DNA of 44,131 nt from Puniceicoccales bacterium. Lineage in GTDB: Bacteria; Verrucomicrobiota; Verrucomicrobiia; Opitutales; LL51. The stretch is from NCBI GenBank assembly GCA_031270475.1, contig JAISXO010000035.1:1-44131 (forward strand), written 5' to 3'. The position numbers were made by a program, and so were the translations under genes. A model generated the notes under the pieces. It worked only from the letters and a program-made list of their open reading frames with translations. It made no database searches and had not been told where the DNA came from. Below, in pieces: positions 25,925 through 34,108 of the stretch. Positions within the stretch are counted from its first letter, which is position 1; every line of letters begins with the position of its first letter.

Positions 25925-26302
25925 CTAACTACAGAGTATCGAAAGATCGCTTCGAATGGAGCGTTCCCAGATATAATCCCCAACGGAAATCCTGAAGCCC
26001 GCGATTAATGCCACATTTTCCACCGTTTCGAGCTTTAATTCTCGTCCTACGTGGTGTTCCATGGAACGTTGGGTAGAGTCCCAATCGCGTTCACCGGCAT
26101 ATTCGATCCGCAATAGGCGCCACTGGCATTCCCTCTCCAAAAAATGGAGATATTTTCGCCGCAGTGAACCGCGCGCACTTTCCGCATATTCTGCGATCAA
26201 TTTGGCAATGGCTTGTACCCGGGATAGATTAACTTCTGCCCCTTCAAAGGAGAGTTGAGCTAACCTTTTTGCCAGCGCGGTGACTTTTTTTTTCGATACC
26301 AT
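25925..26302 (-). CDS. atpH: ATP synthase delta subunit, N-terminally short
   Basis: 125 residues in the position after atpF. The C-terminal part, VGRELKLETVENVALIAGFRISVGDYIWERSIRSDL, follows the delta/OSCP pattern (K-V-x-L...x-L-I-G-G-x-x-x-x-G-D-x-x-I-D-x-S). Delta normally has about 175-180 residues: an N-terminal six-helix domain that binds the alpha crown and a C-terminal part that binds b. Here about 50 residues of the N-terminal bundle appear to be absent, and there is no room upstream since atpF stops two bases earlier. Either a genuine compact delta or a shortened gene. Confidence 0.8.
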   Translation of the reverse strand: MVSKKKVTALAKRLAQLSFEGAEVNLSRVQAIAKLIAEYAESARGSLRRKYLHFLERECQWRLLRIEYAGERDWDSTQRSMEHHVGRELKLETVENVALIAGFRISVGDYIWERSIRSDLSILCS

Positions 26303-26304
26303 TT

Positions 26305-26853
26305 CTACAGCTGTAATCCGGCTCCCTTCAAATAGCGCGTCCGTTCTTCGACGGAAAGCTCCTTCGCCAGAACCTTTGCAGCTACATCCGCAACCAATAC
26401 TTTCACTTCATCCTTGAGATCAGCCAACATTTTGGCTTTTTCATCGGCAATATTTTGCTTGGCCGAAGCGATCATCTGTTCCGTGAGCTGTTCGATTTCC
26501 ATTTTTTGCTGAGCAGCGTAATCCTTGGCTTGTTGCTTCGCGGTTTCGACGATTTGTCGCGCTTCTTCCCGAGCCTGCACCAATCGCTCCCGTATCATTT
26601 CATCGGACTGGACCAATTGCTGCCGCATCTCCTCAGCATAGCGCAATCCACTCTCAATTTTTGACCGCCGCTCCTCCATCGTTTTTAGGATGGGCTTGAA
26701 GGCAAAATAATAGAGAATTCCAACAACACAGAGAAAGTTCAGCGACTGAATGAGTAAAAGCTGCCAGTGCACGCCAAAATTTTTCAGAACATCGGTCAAT
26801 GCATCCGTTATGGTAGCCAGAAAAACTGTTTCTACTTCAAACACAATTCTCAA
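26305..26853 (-). CDS. atpF: ATP synthase F0 subunit b
   Basis: Peripheral-stalk subunit linking the membrane a subunit with the delta/alpha top of F1. 182 residues. One transmembrane helix at about 33-52 (LLIQSLNFLCVVGILYYFAF), then a long charged coiled coil (for example IESGLRYAEEMRQQLVQSDE onward) to the C-terminus ending YLKGAGLQL. The first ATG directly follows the atpE stop, with no gap; the true start may be a few codons in. Operon order atpB-atpE-atpF-atpH is standard. Confidence 0.93.
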   Translation of the reverse strand: MRIVFEVETVFLATITDALTDVLKNFGVHWQLLLIQSLNFLCVVGILYYFAFKPILKTMEERRSKIESGLRYAEEMRQQLVQSDEMIRERLVQAREEARQIVETAKQQAKDYAAQQKMEIEQLTEQMIASAKQNIADEKAKMLADLKDEVKVLVADVAAKVLAKELSVEERTRYLKGAGLQL

Positions 26854-27066
26854 TTATTTGGCAAAGAACAACGCATAGAAGGCAACCGCCTCCGCTAGCG
26901 CCATACCTACAATGGACTGCACGAGGATCTTCCCAGAAGCGCCAGGATTTCGGGAAAGACCTTCAACGGCTTTCGAACCGATCATTCCTACGCCCAGTGC
27001 TGCAAATGCGCAACCCATCGCACCCACTAGACCCGTGTTTGTAATTTCTGCAATAAAACTTAACAT
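26854..27066 (-). CDS. atpE: ATP synthase F0 subunit c
   Basis: Proteolipid of the rotor ring. 70 residues: two hydrophobic helices joined by the polar loop SRNPGASGK (about 38-46, family R-N/Q-P). The ion-binding carboxylate is E59 in GMALAEAVAFYAL. The residue after it is alanine, and helix 1 has no glutamine at the sodium-site position, so the ring is predicted to carry protons, not sodium (rule from known Na+-type rings with Q and ES/ET). A strong AAGGAGAT ribosome-binding site precedes the ATG, as expected for the most abundant subunit. Confidence 0.96.
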   Translation of the reverse strand: MLSFIAEITNTGLVGAMGCAFAALGVGMIGSKAVEGLSRNPGASGKILVQSIVGMALAEAVAFYALFFAK

Positions 27067-27087
27067 AATATCTCCTTAAAAATTGAG

Positions 27088-28062
27088 TTAACTTTCTCCA
27101 ATAACTTTCTCTTCTTCTTCGCCGTGGTTGCAAATCAAACCGATATATACCGCAACGAGCAACGTAAAAACAAAAGCTTGAACCAAGCTAACTAAAAATT
27201 CTAAAAAATAAAAAGGCAACGGTAAAAGATACCCTAATTTACTCATTACCCCATTGACTCCTTCAGCGAGTCGCGACGAATAGGATGCCAACATGGCATA
27301 AAAATCCGTGCTTACTAAACTGCCCGACGTCAAAAATTCGCTCATCTCATACATATTGTGCAAGAGATTTTCTCCCCCAAAAACATTACCAAAAAGGCGG
27401 AAAGAAAGGGAAATAATGCGAAACAAAATCGATAGACATTCCACCAATCCGACTCCAAAAAAGATGAGAAATAGTAACCCATAGACTACGCCACTGACTT
27501 CGTTTCGATCAGCCCTATTGCCGAAAACATGCTGGTAAAGGCCGCCAAATCCTACGTTTTTCACGCAGTAATAGATCCAAGCCACCGTCGCAAAGATTGC
27601 CAAAGCGAGCGTGGCGTTTAAATCCGCATTCATGGGCCGGAAAATACCCTGCAAGTGGCCTTCGTGTTCAAACCCAATGGAGCCGATCCCCGGGAAAAGA
27701 CCGCTCAAATTCTGAATGAGGATAAAAACAAAATAACCCATGAGCAGGGGCAAAATTTTAGGAAATAGATGATGGCCAACAATCGGTTCAAAAATACCAC
27801 CAACCCCTTCGATAACTCCTTCGATGCAAGCTTGTCCCGGATGAGGAATTATTCCTATTCCTCGACGCACAACGAAACGCACAACAAAGACAATGACCAA
27901 TGAAATCAGTATACCGGTCAGCAGAGAATTGGTCAAATAGCTTAGGATTCCGCTCTCCGCAATTATCGCTTCTGCTTTAGGCGACACACCGGCTTCTTCG
28001 GCAAATACACACCCATTTCCCAAAAGATAAAAAGCAAGCCAACTAAACCAAATATTCCGCAT
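27088..28062 (-). CDS. atpB: ATP synthase F0 subunit a
   Basis: Stator channel subunit. 324 residues, longer than the E. coli protein (271) because of a signal-like N-terminal hydrophobic segment and a loop. The catalytic arginine is in LSFRLFGNVFGGENLL near residue 219, and the FIPLIG-type helix region appears as LPLPFYFLEFLVSLVQAFVFTLL close to the C-terminus. First gene of a four-gene F0-delta unit; rodA follows instead of atpA, so the F1 genes alpha, gamma, beta and epsilon must be elsewhere. Promoter boxes lie very near the ATG. Confidence 0.94.
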   Translation of the reverse strand: MRNIWFSWLAFYLLGNGCVFAEEAGVSPKAEAIIAESGILSYLTNSLLTGILISLVIVFVVRFVVRRGIGIIPHPGQACIEGVIEGVGGIFEPIVGHHLFPKILPLLMGYFVFILIQNLSGLFPGIGSIGFEHEGHLQGIFRPMNADLNATLALAIFATVAWIYYCVKNVGFGGLYQHVFGNRADRNEVSGVVYGLLFLIFFGVGLVECLSILFRIISLSFRLFGNVFGGENLLHNMYEMSEFLTSGSLVSTDFYAMLASYSSRLAEGVNGVMSKLGYLLPLPFYFLEFLVSLVQAFVFTLLVAVYIGLICNHGEEEEKVIGES

Positions 28063-28078
28063 TATTAAATATGGTCAT

Positions 28079-28108
28079 ATTATATATTACTTTTTCGAAA
28101 AATGTCAA
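28079..28108 (-). promoter_or_regulatory. consensus promoter of the atpBEFH operon
   Basis: On the minus strand TTGACA (28108-28103), 18-base spacer, TATAAT (28084-28079): both boxes match consensus. The atpB ATG at 28062 would be only about ten bases from the transcript start. The spacer contains the 12-base perfect palindrome TTTTTCGAAAAA (28091-28102), a possible operator or bent segment. Confidence 0.65.
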
Positions 28109-28234
28109 AGGGAAATAAAACATTTTCTTTGATCTTCCAAAAAATAATTTCATTTGTATCTTTCCCCATTATTTCTAGAAAAAATAAAAATATTTCGTTT
28201 ACTTTTTCAATTTTTTTATTAGAAAGGAATCCTA

Positions 28235-29311
28235 ATGGAATTTCAGCGGAGTTTTACTAAGACTAGGAAACAACCGGGAAGTGTCATGCTAGTAGTGCTC
28301 ACAATAGTAGGTTTTTGTGGGGTAATTCTGGAGTTGTTTATGAGCGATATACTCGCTGATATAAAATATCGCAAACAAATGCTCTGTCCTGTGGACTTAA
28401 AGGTCGAAGCCTATTCTTCCCTTGATTGCGTACTATCTTTTCTCGGGAAATATAAGGAAGATGCAAATGTTGAGAAGATGGGTAGCGGTACCGTAAATAA
28501 AGATAAAGGAAAACTCATTTTTGATGCTGATATTTTAGGTACTACACCCACCGATACATTGATTTCTAAATATATTGTTCAAAAAATCATTTCCAGTTTG
28601 TCTGCTTGCCCCTTACCCGCAGGATTTCCTCGACCCCAAGTAGCTAGAGATGCCAAATGGAATATTATTCCTAATGCATTCAAGCGTGATAATTTGACCA
28701 TTTATTATAAGTTTGAAAACCTCAATAATCGGATACCCTTATGCAAAAAATTCGATACGGTTTCCAAGGGCTTAGTGAGGAAAATATTGAGCGAATTAGC
28801 AAAATCTAGCGGTGCAAAATCTTCTGCAATAACTGGTGTTGTTAAAAATAATATTGAAAATTTCATCAGCAATAATAAGATTTTTACCAAGTGGTCAACA
28901 ATCCAACATGTGGCAAGCAATGGAGGAAAATTAACGTTCAATATTGAGCTTTTAAAAGAACGGTTTATCATTGAGCCCTATATCATCGATGCCATTATGA
29001 ACAAGAATAAAAAGTTTAAAATCAACCTACTGACAGCTTCCAAAGAAATTTTGGATGCCATTTCTGATGTGAATGGAAATCTCGTAATACCTAATACAAG
29101 GAAAGCCAGTGATAAAACATATGGTCCCCTTATTGGACAAAACGGTTCCCTCGAAAACTATTGTTCCAAAGAAATACAATTTTTCAAACTCGAGGTCCGC
29201 GTTGCAACCGACGTAGGTAATTCCTATAGCATTCATTGTTTTTGTAGTGCAGAGGCTCCAACTCCTAATCAACGTTTACCGTTTAACATTATCAAAATTG
29301 AGGAATTTTAA
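28235..29311 (+). CDS. type II secretion minor pseudopilin GspK-like
   Basis: 358 residues. The N-terminus is a short basic leader ending in G followed by SVMLVVLTIVGFCGVILELF, the hydrophobic helix of a type IV pilin-like protein that prepilin peptidase would cut. The rest is large and soluble, as in GspK, including KFKINLLTASKEILDAISDV near residue 258, which matches the I-N-x-N-T-A-x-x-x-V-L-x-A motif of GspK. GspK caps the pseudopilus tip. First gene of the cluster, two bases before gspL, with AAGGAATC upstream. Divergent from atpB. Confidence 0.72.
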   Translation: MEFQRSFTKTRKQPGSVMLVVLTIVGFCGVILELFMSDILADIKYRKQMLCPVDLKVEAYSSLDCVLSFLGKYKEDANVEKMGSGTVNKDKGKLIFDADILGTTPTDTLISKYIVQKIISSLSACPLPAGFPRPQVARDAKWNIIPNAFKRDNLTIYYKFENLNNRIPLCKKFDTVSKGLVRKILSELAKSSGAKSSAITGVVKNNIENFISNNKIFTKWSTIQHVASNGGKLTFNIELLKERFIIEPYIIDAIMNKNKKFKINLLTASKEILDAISDVNGNLVIPNTRKASDKTYGPLIGQNGSLENYCSKEIQFFKLEVRVATDVGNSYSIHCFCSAEAPTPNQRLPFNIIKIEEF

Positions 29312-29313
29312 TC

Positions 29314-30411
29314 ATGGGAACTTTATTTAAAAATTTTTCTAATTGGAAGAAAGAACGACAACTCGCTCGCTCTGAACATGTTTGCATTGTACCTTCGGAT
29401 CTCTGTTTCATGAGCACCTGTCCTTTTCCGGAAGGGAAAGTCAGCTTCTCCGTCATCGAAAGCATTGTTGCTTTGGCCCTGGAATCTTCGAGTCCCTTTC
29501 CGTTGAATGAAATTTTCGGGGGGTATTTCATCGACAACGACACATCGACTATTCATATCTTTTCCGTCTTAAAAAATCGTTTAAAGGCAATTATTCCGGA
29601 GGTTGAGAGTGCTGCCTATATTTTACCAGATTTTTTTCTTGCCATCGTTGCTCCTAAAATTTCGAAAGCCATTTTTAAATATCAGGATTATACGACAATT
29701 TTTGAAAAAACAGCAACCAATAATATTAATCTGACTTCGATTGCAGCTTCCGACGAAGTGGAGGCTTCCCTACCCGTCTTTGAAATCATTGAAATCATAC
29801 CGATTGTGGAATTTGGTCTCACTGTCCGCTTTACCCACAAAAAAAATGCTTCGAGTGATCCCATTGAGCACGTTCACGATTTTTCATTTTCAAATCAAAC
29901 CATTTTGGCCGCTAATATGCAAAATCTTGAGATAAAAAAACTGCAAAAACAAAATAAATTAACGACAAATATTGCTCTCTATGGAACGATTACGACCGTT
30001 ATTTTTACTTTAATTGGGTTATGCGGCTTTCTACAATTACGTTGGCTTCTACGCTCTGAAACCTACTTGACAAAGGAATTGACAGCCCGAGATGAGCAAG
30101 TGAAACAAATTCAACAAAAAGAAGACCGAGCCCATGAGCTGGATCTTTTCACTAATAAGAAGCATGCCTACTTTCGTGGACTAAATAGAATTAATGAGTT
30201 GCGTCCCGAATCCGTATTGTTTGAATCGATTTATGCTTCCGAAGGAGAAAATTTTGAAATTAAAGGTTCCGCTCAAAATCTTGCCGAACTCAACAAATTC
30301 GAAAAAATTCTCCAGGAATCTTTACTTTTTAAGGTGGTCAGGATTGAAGATAAAAACAATCAGGACGACCTCATTCACTTTTCACTCTTCTTAACATTTG
30401 AAAAATTATGA
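29314..30411 (+). CDS. type II secretion inner-membrane platform protein GspL-like
   Basis: 365 residues. An N-terminal actin-like/PilM-type cytoplasmic domain is suggested by position and by weak motifs only; a single transmembrane helix at about 225-245 (ALYGTITTVIFTLIGLCGFL) is followed by a coiled segment and a periplasmic alpha/beta domain (INELRPESVLFESIYASEGE). This is the layout of GspL or of fused PilM-PilN. GspL recruits the ATPase GspE to the membrane. Its stop overlaps the next start by four bases (ATGA). Assignment rests on architecture and neighbours. Confidence 0.65.
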   Translation: MGTLFKNFSNWKKERQLARSEHVCIVPSDLCFMSTCPFPEGKVSFSVIESIVALALESSSPFPLNEIFGGYFIDNDTSTIHIFSVLKNRLKAIIPEVESAAYILPDFFLAIVAPKISKAIFKYQDYTTIFEKTATNNINLTSIAASDEVEASLPVFEIIEIIPIVEFGLTVRFTHKKNASSDPIEHVHDFSFSNQTILAANMQNLEIKKLQKQNKLTTNIALYGTITTVIFTLIGLCGFLQLRWLLRSETYLTKELTARDEQVKQIQQKEDRAHELDLFTNKKHAYFRGLNRINELRPESVLFESIYASEGENFEIKGSAQNLAELNKFEKILQESLLFKVVRIEDKNNQDDLIHFSLFLTFEKL

Positions 30412-31034
30412 AAAAAATTTCGAAATTAAAGTCGTTTTTTTTCCTGCTATACAAAAATGAATGTTTAGCAATCGCAGGTGTATTTGCGATTTTGGCCATT
30501 GGTATCACCGGATACAATGTAAATGTCTGGAGAACATATAGCGTTCTCAAGGAAAAAAATGGGAAAAAACAAGCGGAACAGGATTCGTGGTTAACCCGGG
30601 GAGAGGAGATTAATACACGTTTTCGAACCATTATTGATGAAATTTTGCATCGCGACAAAATCGACCAACCCAAGCTAATGGCACTTGTCGGTGACGCAGC
30701 AAAACGCCTATCGCTCAAGTACAGCGTTGGTATGCCCGAGTCTGAAAATGGTAAATTTTTCTCCTTTAATAAAATTTCCATTGACTTGAAGGGGGTTCGT
30801 TTTTCTGATGTCTTGAAATTTGACGACATCATTGAGATTCCCGATTCCAATCTTTGCATTGATAATATGGAGTTAGTTATGCAGGGAAAATCGCTTTCAG
30901 CAAAAATTGGCATTTCGGCACTCGATATTAAGGCTGATAGCGATGTCGATAAAATTGTGGCGAAAATTTTAGAAGCCAATCGATTAGATGAAAAATTGAT
31001 TAAATGGAACGGTCGCAGTAATTTATTAGAATAA
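30408..31034 (+). CDS. type II secretion inner-membrane protein GspM/PilO-like
   Basis: 208 residues with one N-terminal transmembrane helix (about 19-37, CLAIAGVFAILAIGITGY), then a coiled segment (VWRTYSVLKEKNGKKQ) and an alpha/beta periplasmic domain. Short protein after gspL with this layout matches GspM or PilO, which pair with GspL/PilN. There is no strong sequence motif in the family, so this is inference from order: K-L-M-D-C-E. Translationally coupled to the preceding gene. Confidence 0.6.
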   Translation: MKKISKLKSFFFLLYKNECLAIAGVFAILAIGITGYNVNVWRTYSVLKEKNGKKQAEQDSWLTRGEEINTRFRTIIDEILHRDKIDQPKLMALVGDAAKRLSLKYSVGMPESENGKFFSFNKISIDLKGVRFSDVLKFDDIIEIPDSNLCIDNMELVMQGKSLSAKIGISALDIKADSDVDKIVAKILEANRLDEKLIKWNGRSNLLE

Positions 31035-31061
31035 ATATGGTTTTTTGATGAAAGGATGGTT

Positions 31062-33482
31062 ATGAAGAAAGGAAAATATTTGATATTTGGGTTATTACCA
31101 CTGACCGTATCGGCAGCACTGCTTGATACATCTGGGCAGCGGAATAGTAATGTTTCGGAAACAACGAAAGGTGAGAATACCTTTGATATTTCTGAATTCA
31201 ATGATTCGAAAGGAGTAGAACAGCTAGTTTTGAAAGGTGCCGATCCCCGAGAAGTTATTGGAATTTTGGAACAATTAACGGGGCGTACGGCTTTGATGGA
31301 ACAAAAATTGCCGACAACAAAAATTTCCGTTGAAATCCAAGAGCCCGTCTCTAAGCAGGAAGCGATCGTTGCCATTGAAAGTGTGTTGAGCTTGAATGGG
31401 ATTGCCATCGTCGATATGGGCGATAAATTTATGAAAGTGGTTACGTCGAAATCGGCCATAACCCAGTCACCCGATATCCTGGACGAATCGTTGCTAGCCT
31501 ATATTCCTAACCAAAAGGTATTTTCGAAATTTTTTAAACTTCAATATCAGGATGTAACAGAATTTCAAAAGTTAATAAAGCCACTTTTGACGCCGAGCTC
31601 ATCGAATTCCATACTCTTTGCCGCATCAAATTCCATCTTGATCACGGACACAATGGCCAATTTACAGAGCATAGAAAATTTAATTAATCGTACAGATACG
31701 CCCATTAAAATGGTGGAATCCATTAATTTTCTCCCTCTCAATAATGTGAAAGCATCGGTTGTGGCAAAGAAATTCGAACAGCTCAAACGGGGAGCCTTAA
31801 AAAAATATCTCACCACCACGACGATCGATTCCGATGATTCGAGTAATCAGCTCATCGTCATAACTTCCCAGGAAAATCTTTCAATAATAGCTGATATTGT
31901 AAAACAATTGGATAATAGATGTGATCTGTTGCTTAAATCCGAAGTCATTCGCATAAAACACGGAGATGCGAAGAAAATTGCTGACATTGTTTCCGGAATT
32001 GTCAAGGAACAAAGAAGCCGCATCGAAAAAGAAAATAAAATGGCCTTTGAACGCCAACAGGCTCAAATGTCAGCCCAGGGCAGTTTGGCAAATGCTTTAG
32101 CCCAGGCAGCAAGTGGCTCCCGTAGCAATCAGCAAATCAGCAATAGTTACAGTGATTTTATTACTTCTCAACAACTTCCTGGAGGAGAATTAGGTGAAGA
32201 ACAAGCGGCGCAATTTTCCGCCAATTTAACCCTATCCTCCGATGAGAGGAGTAATTCAATCATTGTCTACGGTACGACATCCGATCTGTCTCAAGTCAGG
32301 CATTTGATTGGCAATTTGGATGTCCTTCTCGATCAAGTTCGCATCGAGGTCATTGTTGCGCAAATTACCTTAAGTGAGGGGCAACAAAGTGGTCTAGACA
32401 GTCTGGATTTGGGATATCACCAAGATCAAGCTTATGCTCCTTTTAGAGGTTCAACGGAAGTTATCATACCAGGCGGCAACTCAGATGGAAAGGACTCAAC
32501 TTCCAAACATCAATATGCTTCCATTCCCTATGATATCAATTTTAAGGCCGGTTTTGCAGGGGAAGGGGGATCGCTTTCCGGAACACTCAAAAATACTGCC
32601 TTAGCTTCTATCTTCAAAAAGGCGAAGACGGATTCCAATGTTAAGATCCTTTCCACGCCAACCCTTGTCACGACACATAATCGAAAGGCTAACTTTAAAA
32701 TTGGAGAGGAGCGTCCATTTATCGATTCCAGTACCCAGAGCGATGATACAAATTCCAAGGAGCGAATCAATATCGTCTACAAACACGTTGGCTTAGAACT
32801 TACCGTAACACCGCTTATCGGAAGCAACGGCATCATTCAAATGGAAATCGAACAGAAGATTTCCAAATATGATGGAGATGGCAACACCGGAAGCATCAAA
32901 GCACCGGTCATTTCCGATAAACAAATCAACTCCTTTATCAGTGTAGCCAATGGCGATGTCATTGTCCTTGCTGGATTTAAAGAAAAAGAAAATTCTAAAT
33001 CCGGAGGAAAAATATTCCTTCTCGGCGATATTCCTATCCTGGGTGACGCCCTATTCACCTCGCGGAACCGTGCGGAACAGGTCAAGGAATTGATCGTGTT
33101 TATCAAACCGACAATTATTCTCCATCCACAGGATGAAGCAGCCTATCTCGATCAGCGGCTCGAAGTGACAAACTTTAAGGAAGATATCGCTTACTATAGA
33201 AAAACGGGCGATTTTCCAAAGAGTGAACCTTTCCCGAAGGATACAATCCTTGGTCTCAATGCCCAGGAAATGAGTAATGATCAAAAGAAAAAGAGAGCCC
33301 AACAAAAAATTAAACAACAGAATTCGGTTAGCAAATGCCAGCGTCACTGTTGTAAAAGAAAAACGAATACTCCGAGGAATGACGATTTCATCGCTGAACC
33401 AGAACCATTGAAAACAACAATACCAACGGTGGAAAAAGACCGAAATTTTACACGAAGGAATCGTCCCAAAACTAGACGTTAA
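31062..33482 (+). CDS. gspD: secretin GspD
   Basis: Outer-membrane channel of a type II secretion or type IV pilus-like system. 806 residues from the ATG at 31062, chosen because AAGGA sits six bases before it (the ATG at 31056 overlaps that site). Signal peptide (YLIFGLLPLTVSAALL), N0/N1-N3 ring domains in which SIIVYGTTSDLSQVRHLIGNL and a similar earlier repeat are visible, a Q/S-rich linker, then the secretin domain: LSTPTLVTTHNRKANFKIGE, VGLELTVTPLI, VANGDVIVLAGFKEKE, GDIPILGDALFTSR and KELIVFIKPTII. About 90 basic residues follow the secretin core, including a CQRHCCKRK patch. Confidence 0.92.
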   Translation: MKKGKYLIFGLLPLTVSAALLDTSGQRNSNVSETTKGENTFDISEFNDSKGVEQLVLKGADPREVIGILEQLTGRTALMEQKLPTTKISVEIQEPVSKQEAIVAIESVLSLNGIAIVDMGDKFMKVVTSKSAITQSPDILDESLLAYIPNQKVFSKFFKLQYQDVTEFQKLIKPLLTPSSSNSILFAASNSILITDTMANLQSIENLINRTDTPIKMVESINFLPLNNVKASVVAKKFEQLKRGALKKYLTTTTIDSDDSSNQLIVITSQENLSIIADIVKQLDNRCDLLLKSEVIRIKHGDAKKIADIVSGIVKEQRSRIEKENKMAFERQQAQMSAQGSLANALAQAASGSRSNQQISNSYSDFITSQQLPGGELGEEQAAQFSANLTLSSDERSNSIIVYGTTSDLSQVRHLIGNLDVLLDQVRIEVIVAQITLSEGQQSGLDSLDLGYHQDQAYAPFRGSTEVIIPGGNSDGKDSTSKHQYASIPYDINFKAGFAGEGGSLSGTLKNTALASIFKKAKTDSNVKILSTPTLVTTHNRKANFKIGEERPFIDSSTQSDDTNSKERINIVYKHVGLELTVTPLIGSNGIIQMEIEQKISKYDGDGNTGSIKAPVISDKQINSFISVANGDVIVLAGFKEKENSKSGGKIFLLGDIPILGDALFTSRNRAEQVKELIVFIKPTIILHPQDEAAYLDQRLEVTNFKEDIAYYRKTGDFPKSEPFPKDTILGLNAQEMSNDQKKKRAQQKIKQQNSVSKCQRHCCKRKTNTPRNDDFIAEPEPLKTTIPTVEKDRNFTRRNRPKTRR

Positions 33483-33506
33483 TCGGTAAATATGAAAGGA
33501 ATCACC

Positions 33507-34085
33507 ATGAAAAAGAGTACAAAAAGTTTTTTCTTCGGTGTGGTTTTACTAGGCAGTTATTACCTGGGAATGGCCGAGTCGATACCCGCAGATGAATTCA
33601 AATCGCTGCACGAAAGATCGCCCTTTGGCGATGCGCCCAAGCCAGAGCCCAAACCACTGCTTCAAGCATCCACACCGAAAACCTCTGCGGCACCACCTGT
33701 TCCTAAAAAACCGGAGAAGAAATTAGGGTTTACGGGATATTTGAAAATGGATGGCAAAAATTATTTTTCCATCCATGATAAAACACCAAAGGATGAAATT
33801 CATACCGTTGTGTCTCCTGAAAAGCTATCTCCATTGGGATATACTCCTGTTAAATTTGACGAGAAACAGCAAACTCTTGAAATAAATTTCGAGGGTTATA
33901 CTTATCCTTGCAAGATAGGAGAAGAAGAAAAGAAAACAACAACTACAACAACTACTAACACCAATAACGCTTATCCACAGTCAACCTATCAAAATTCTAA
34001 ACAACAGCCTCCACTCCAAGCATATCCTGGACCTACCTATGGCTGGGATTGGGATGACGATTGGGACGATTGGGATGAATGGTAA
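33507..34085 (+). CDS. exported GspC/PilP-like protein with a tryptophan-aspartate tail
   Basis: 192 residues from the ATG at 33507 (AAGGA seven bases before; the ATG at 33492 lies on that site). Signal peptide (SFFFGVVLLGSYYLG), a proline-rich linker, then about residues 75-140 with LGFTGYLKMDGKNYFSIHD and LSPLGYTPVKFD, which looks like the small beta HR domain of GspC/PilP that binds secretin. After it come a threonine run (TTTTTTTN), a Q/P-rich stretch and an extreme acidic-aromatic C-terminus (GWDWDDDWDDWDEW). Position between gspD and gspE supports the role; the tail is unusual and could bind calcium, cargo or the basic gspD tail. Confidence 0.6.
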   Translation: MKKSTKSFFFGVVLLGSYYLGMAESIPADEFKSLHERSPFGDAPKPEPKPLLQASTPKTSAAPPVPKKPEKKLGFTGYLKMDGKNYFSIHDKTPKDEIHTVVSPEKLSPLGYTPVKFDEKQQTLEINFEGYTYPCKIGEEEKKTTTTTTTNTNNAYPQSTYQNSKQQPPLQAYPGPTYGWDWDDDWDDWDEW

Positions 34086-34108
34086 TCGTAATTTTAATTT
34101 GAAATGAT

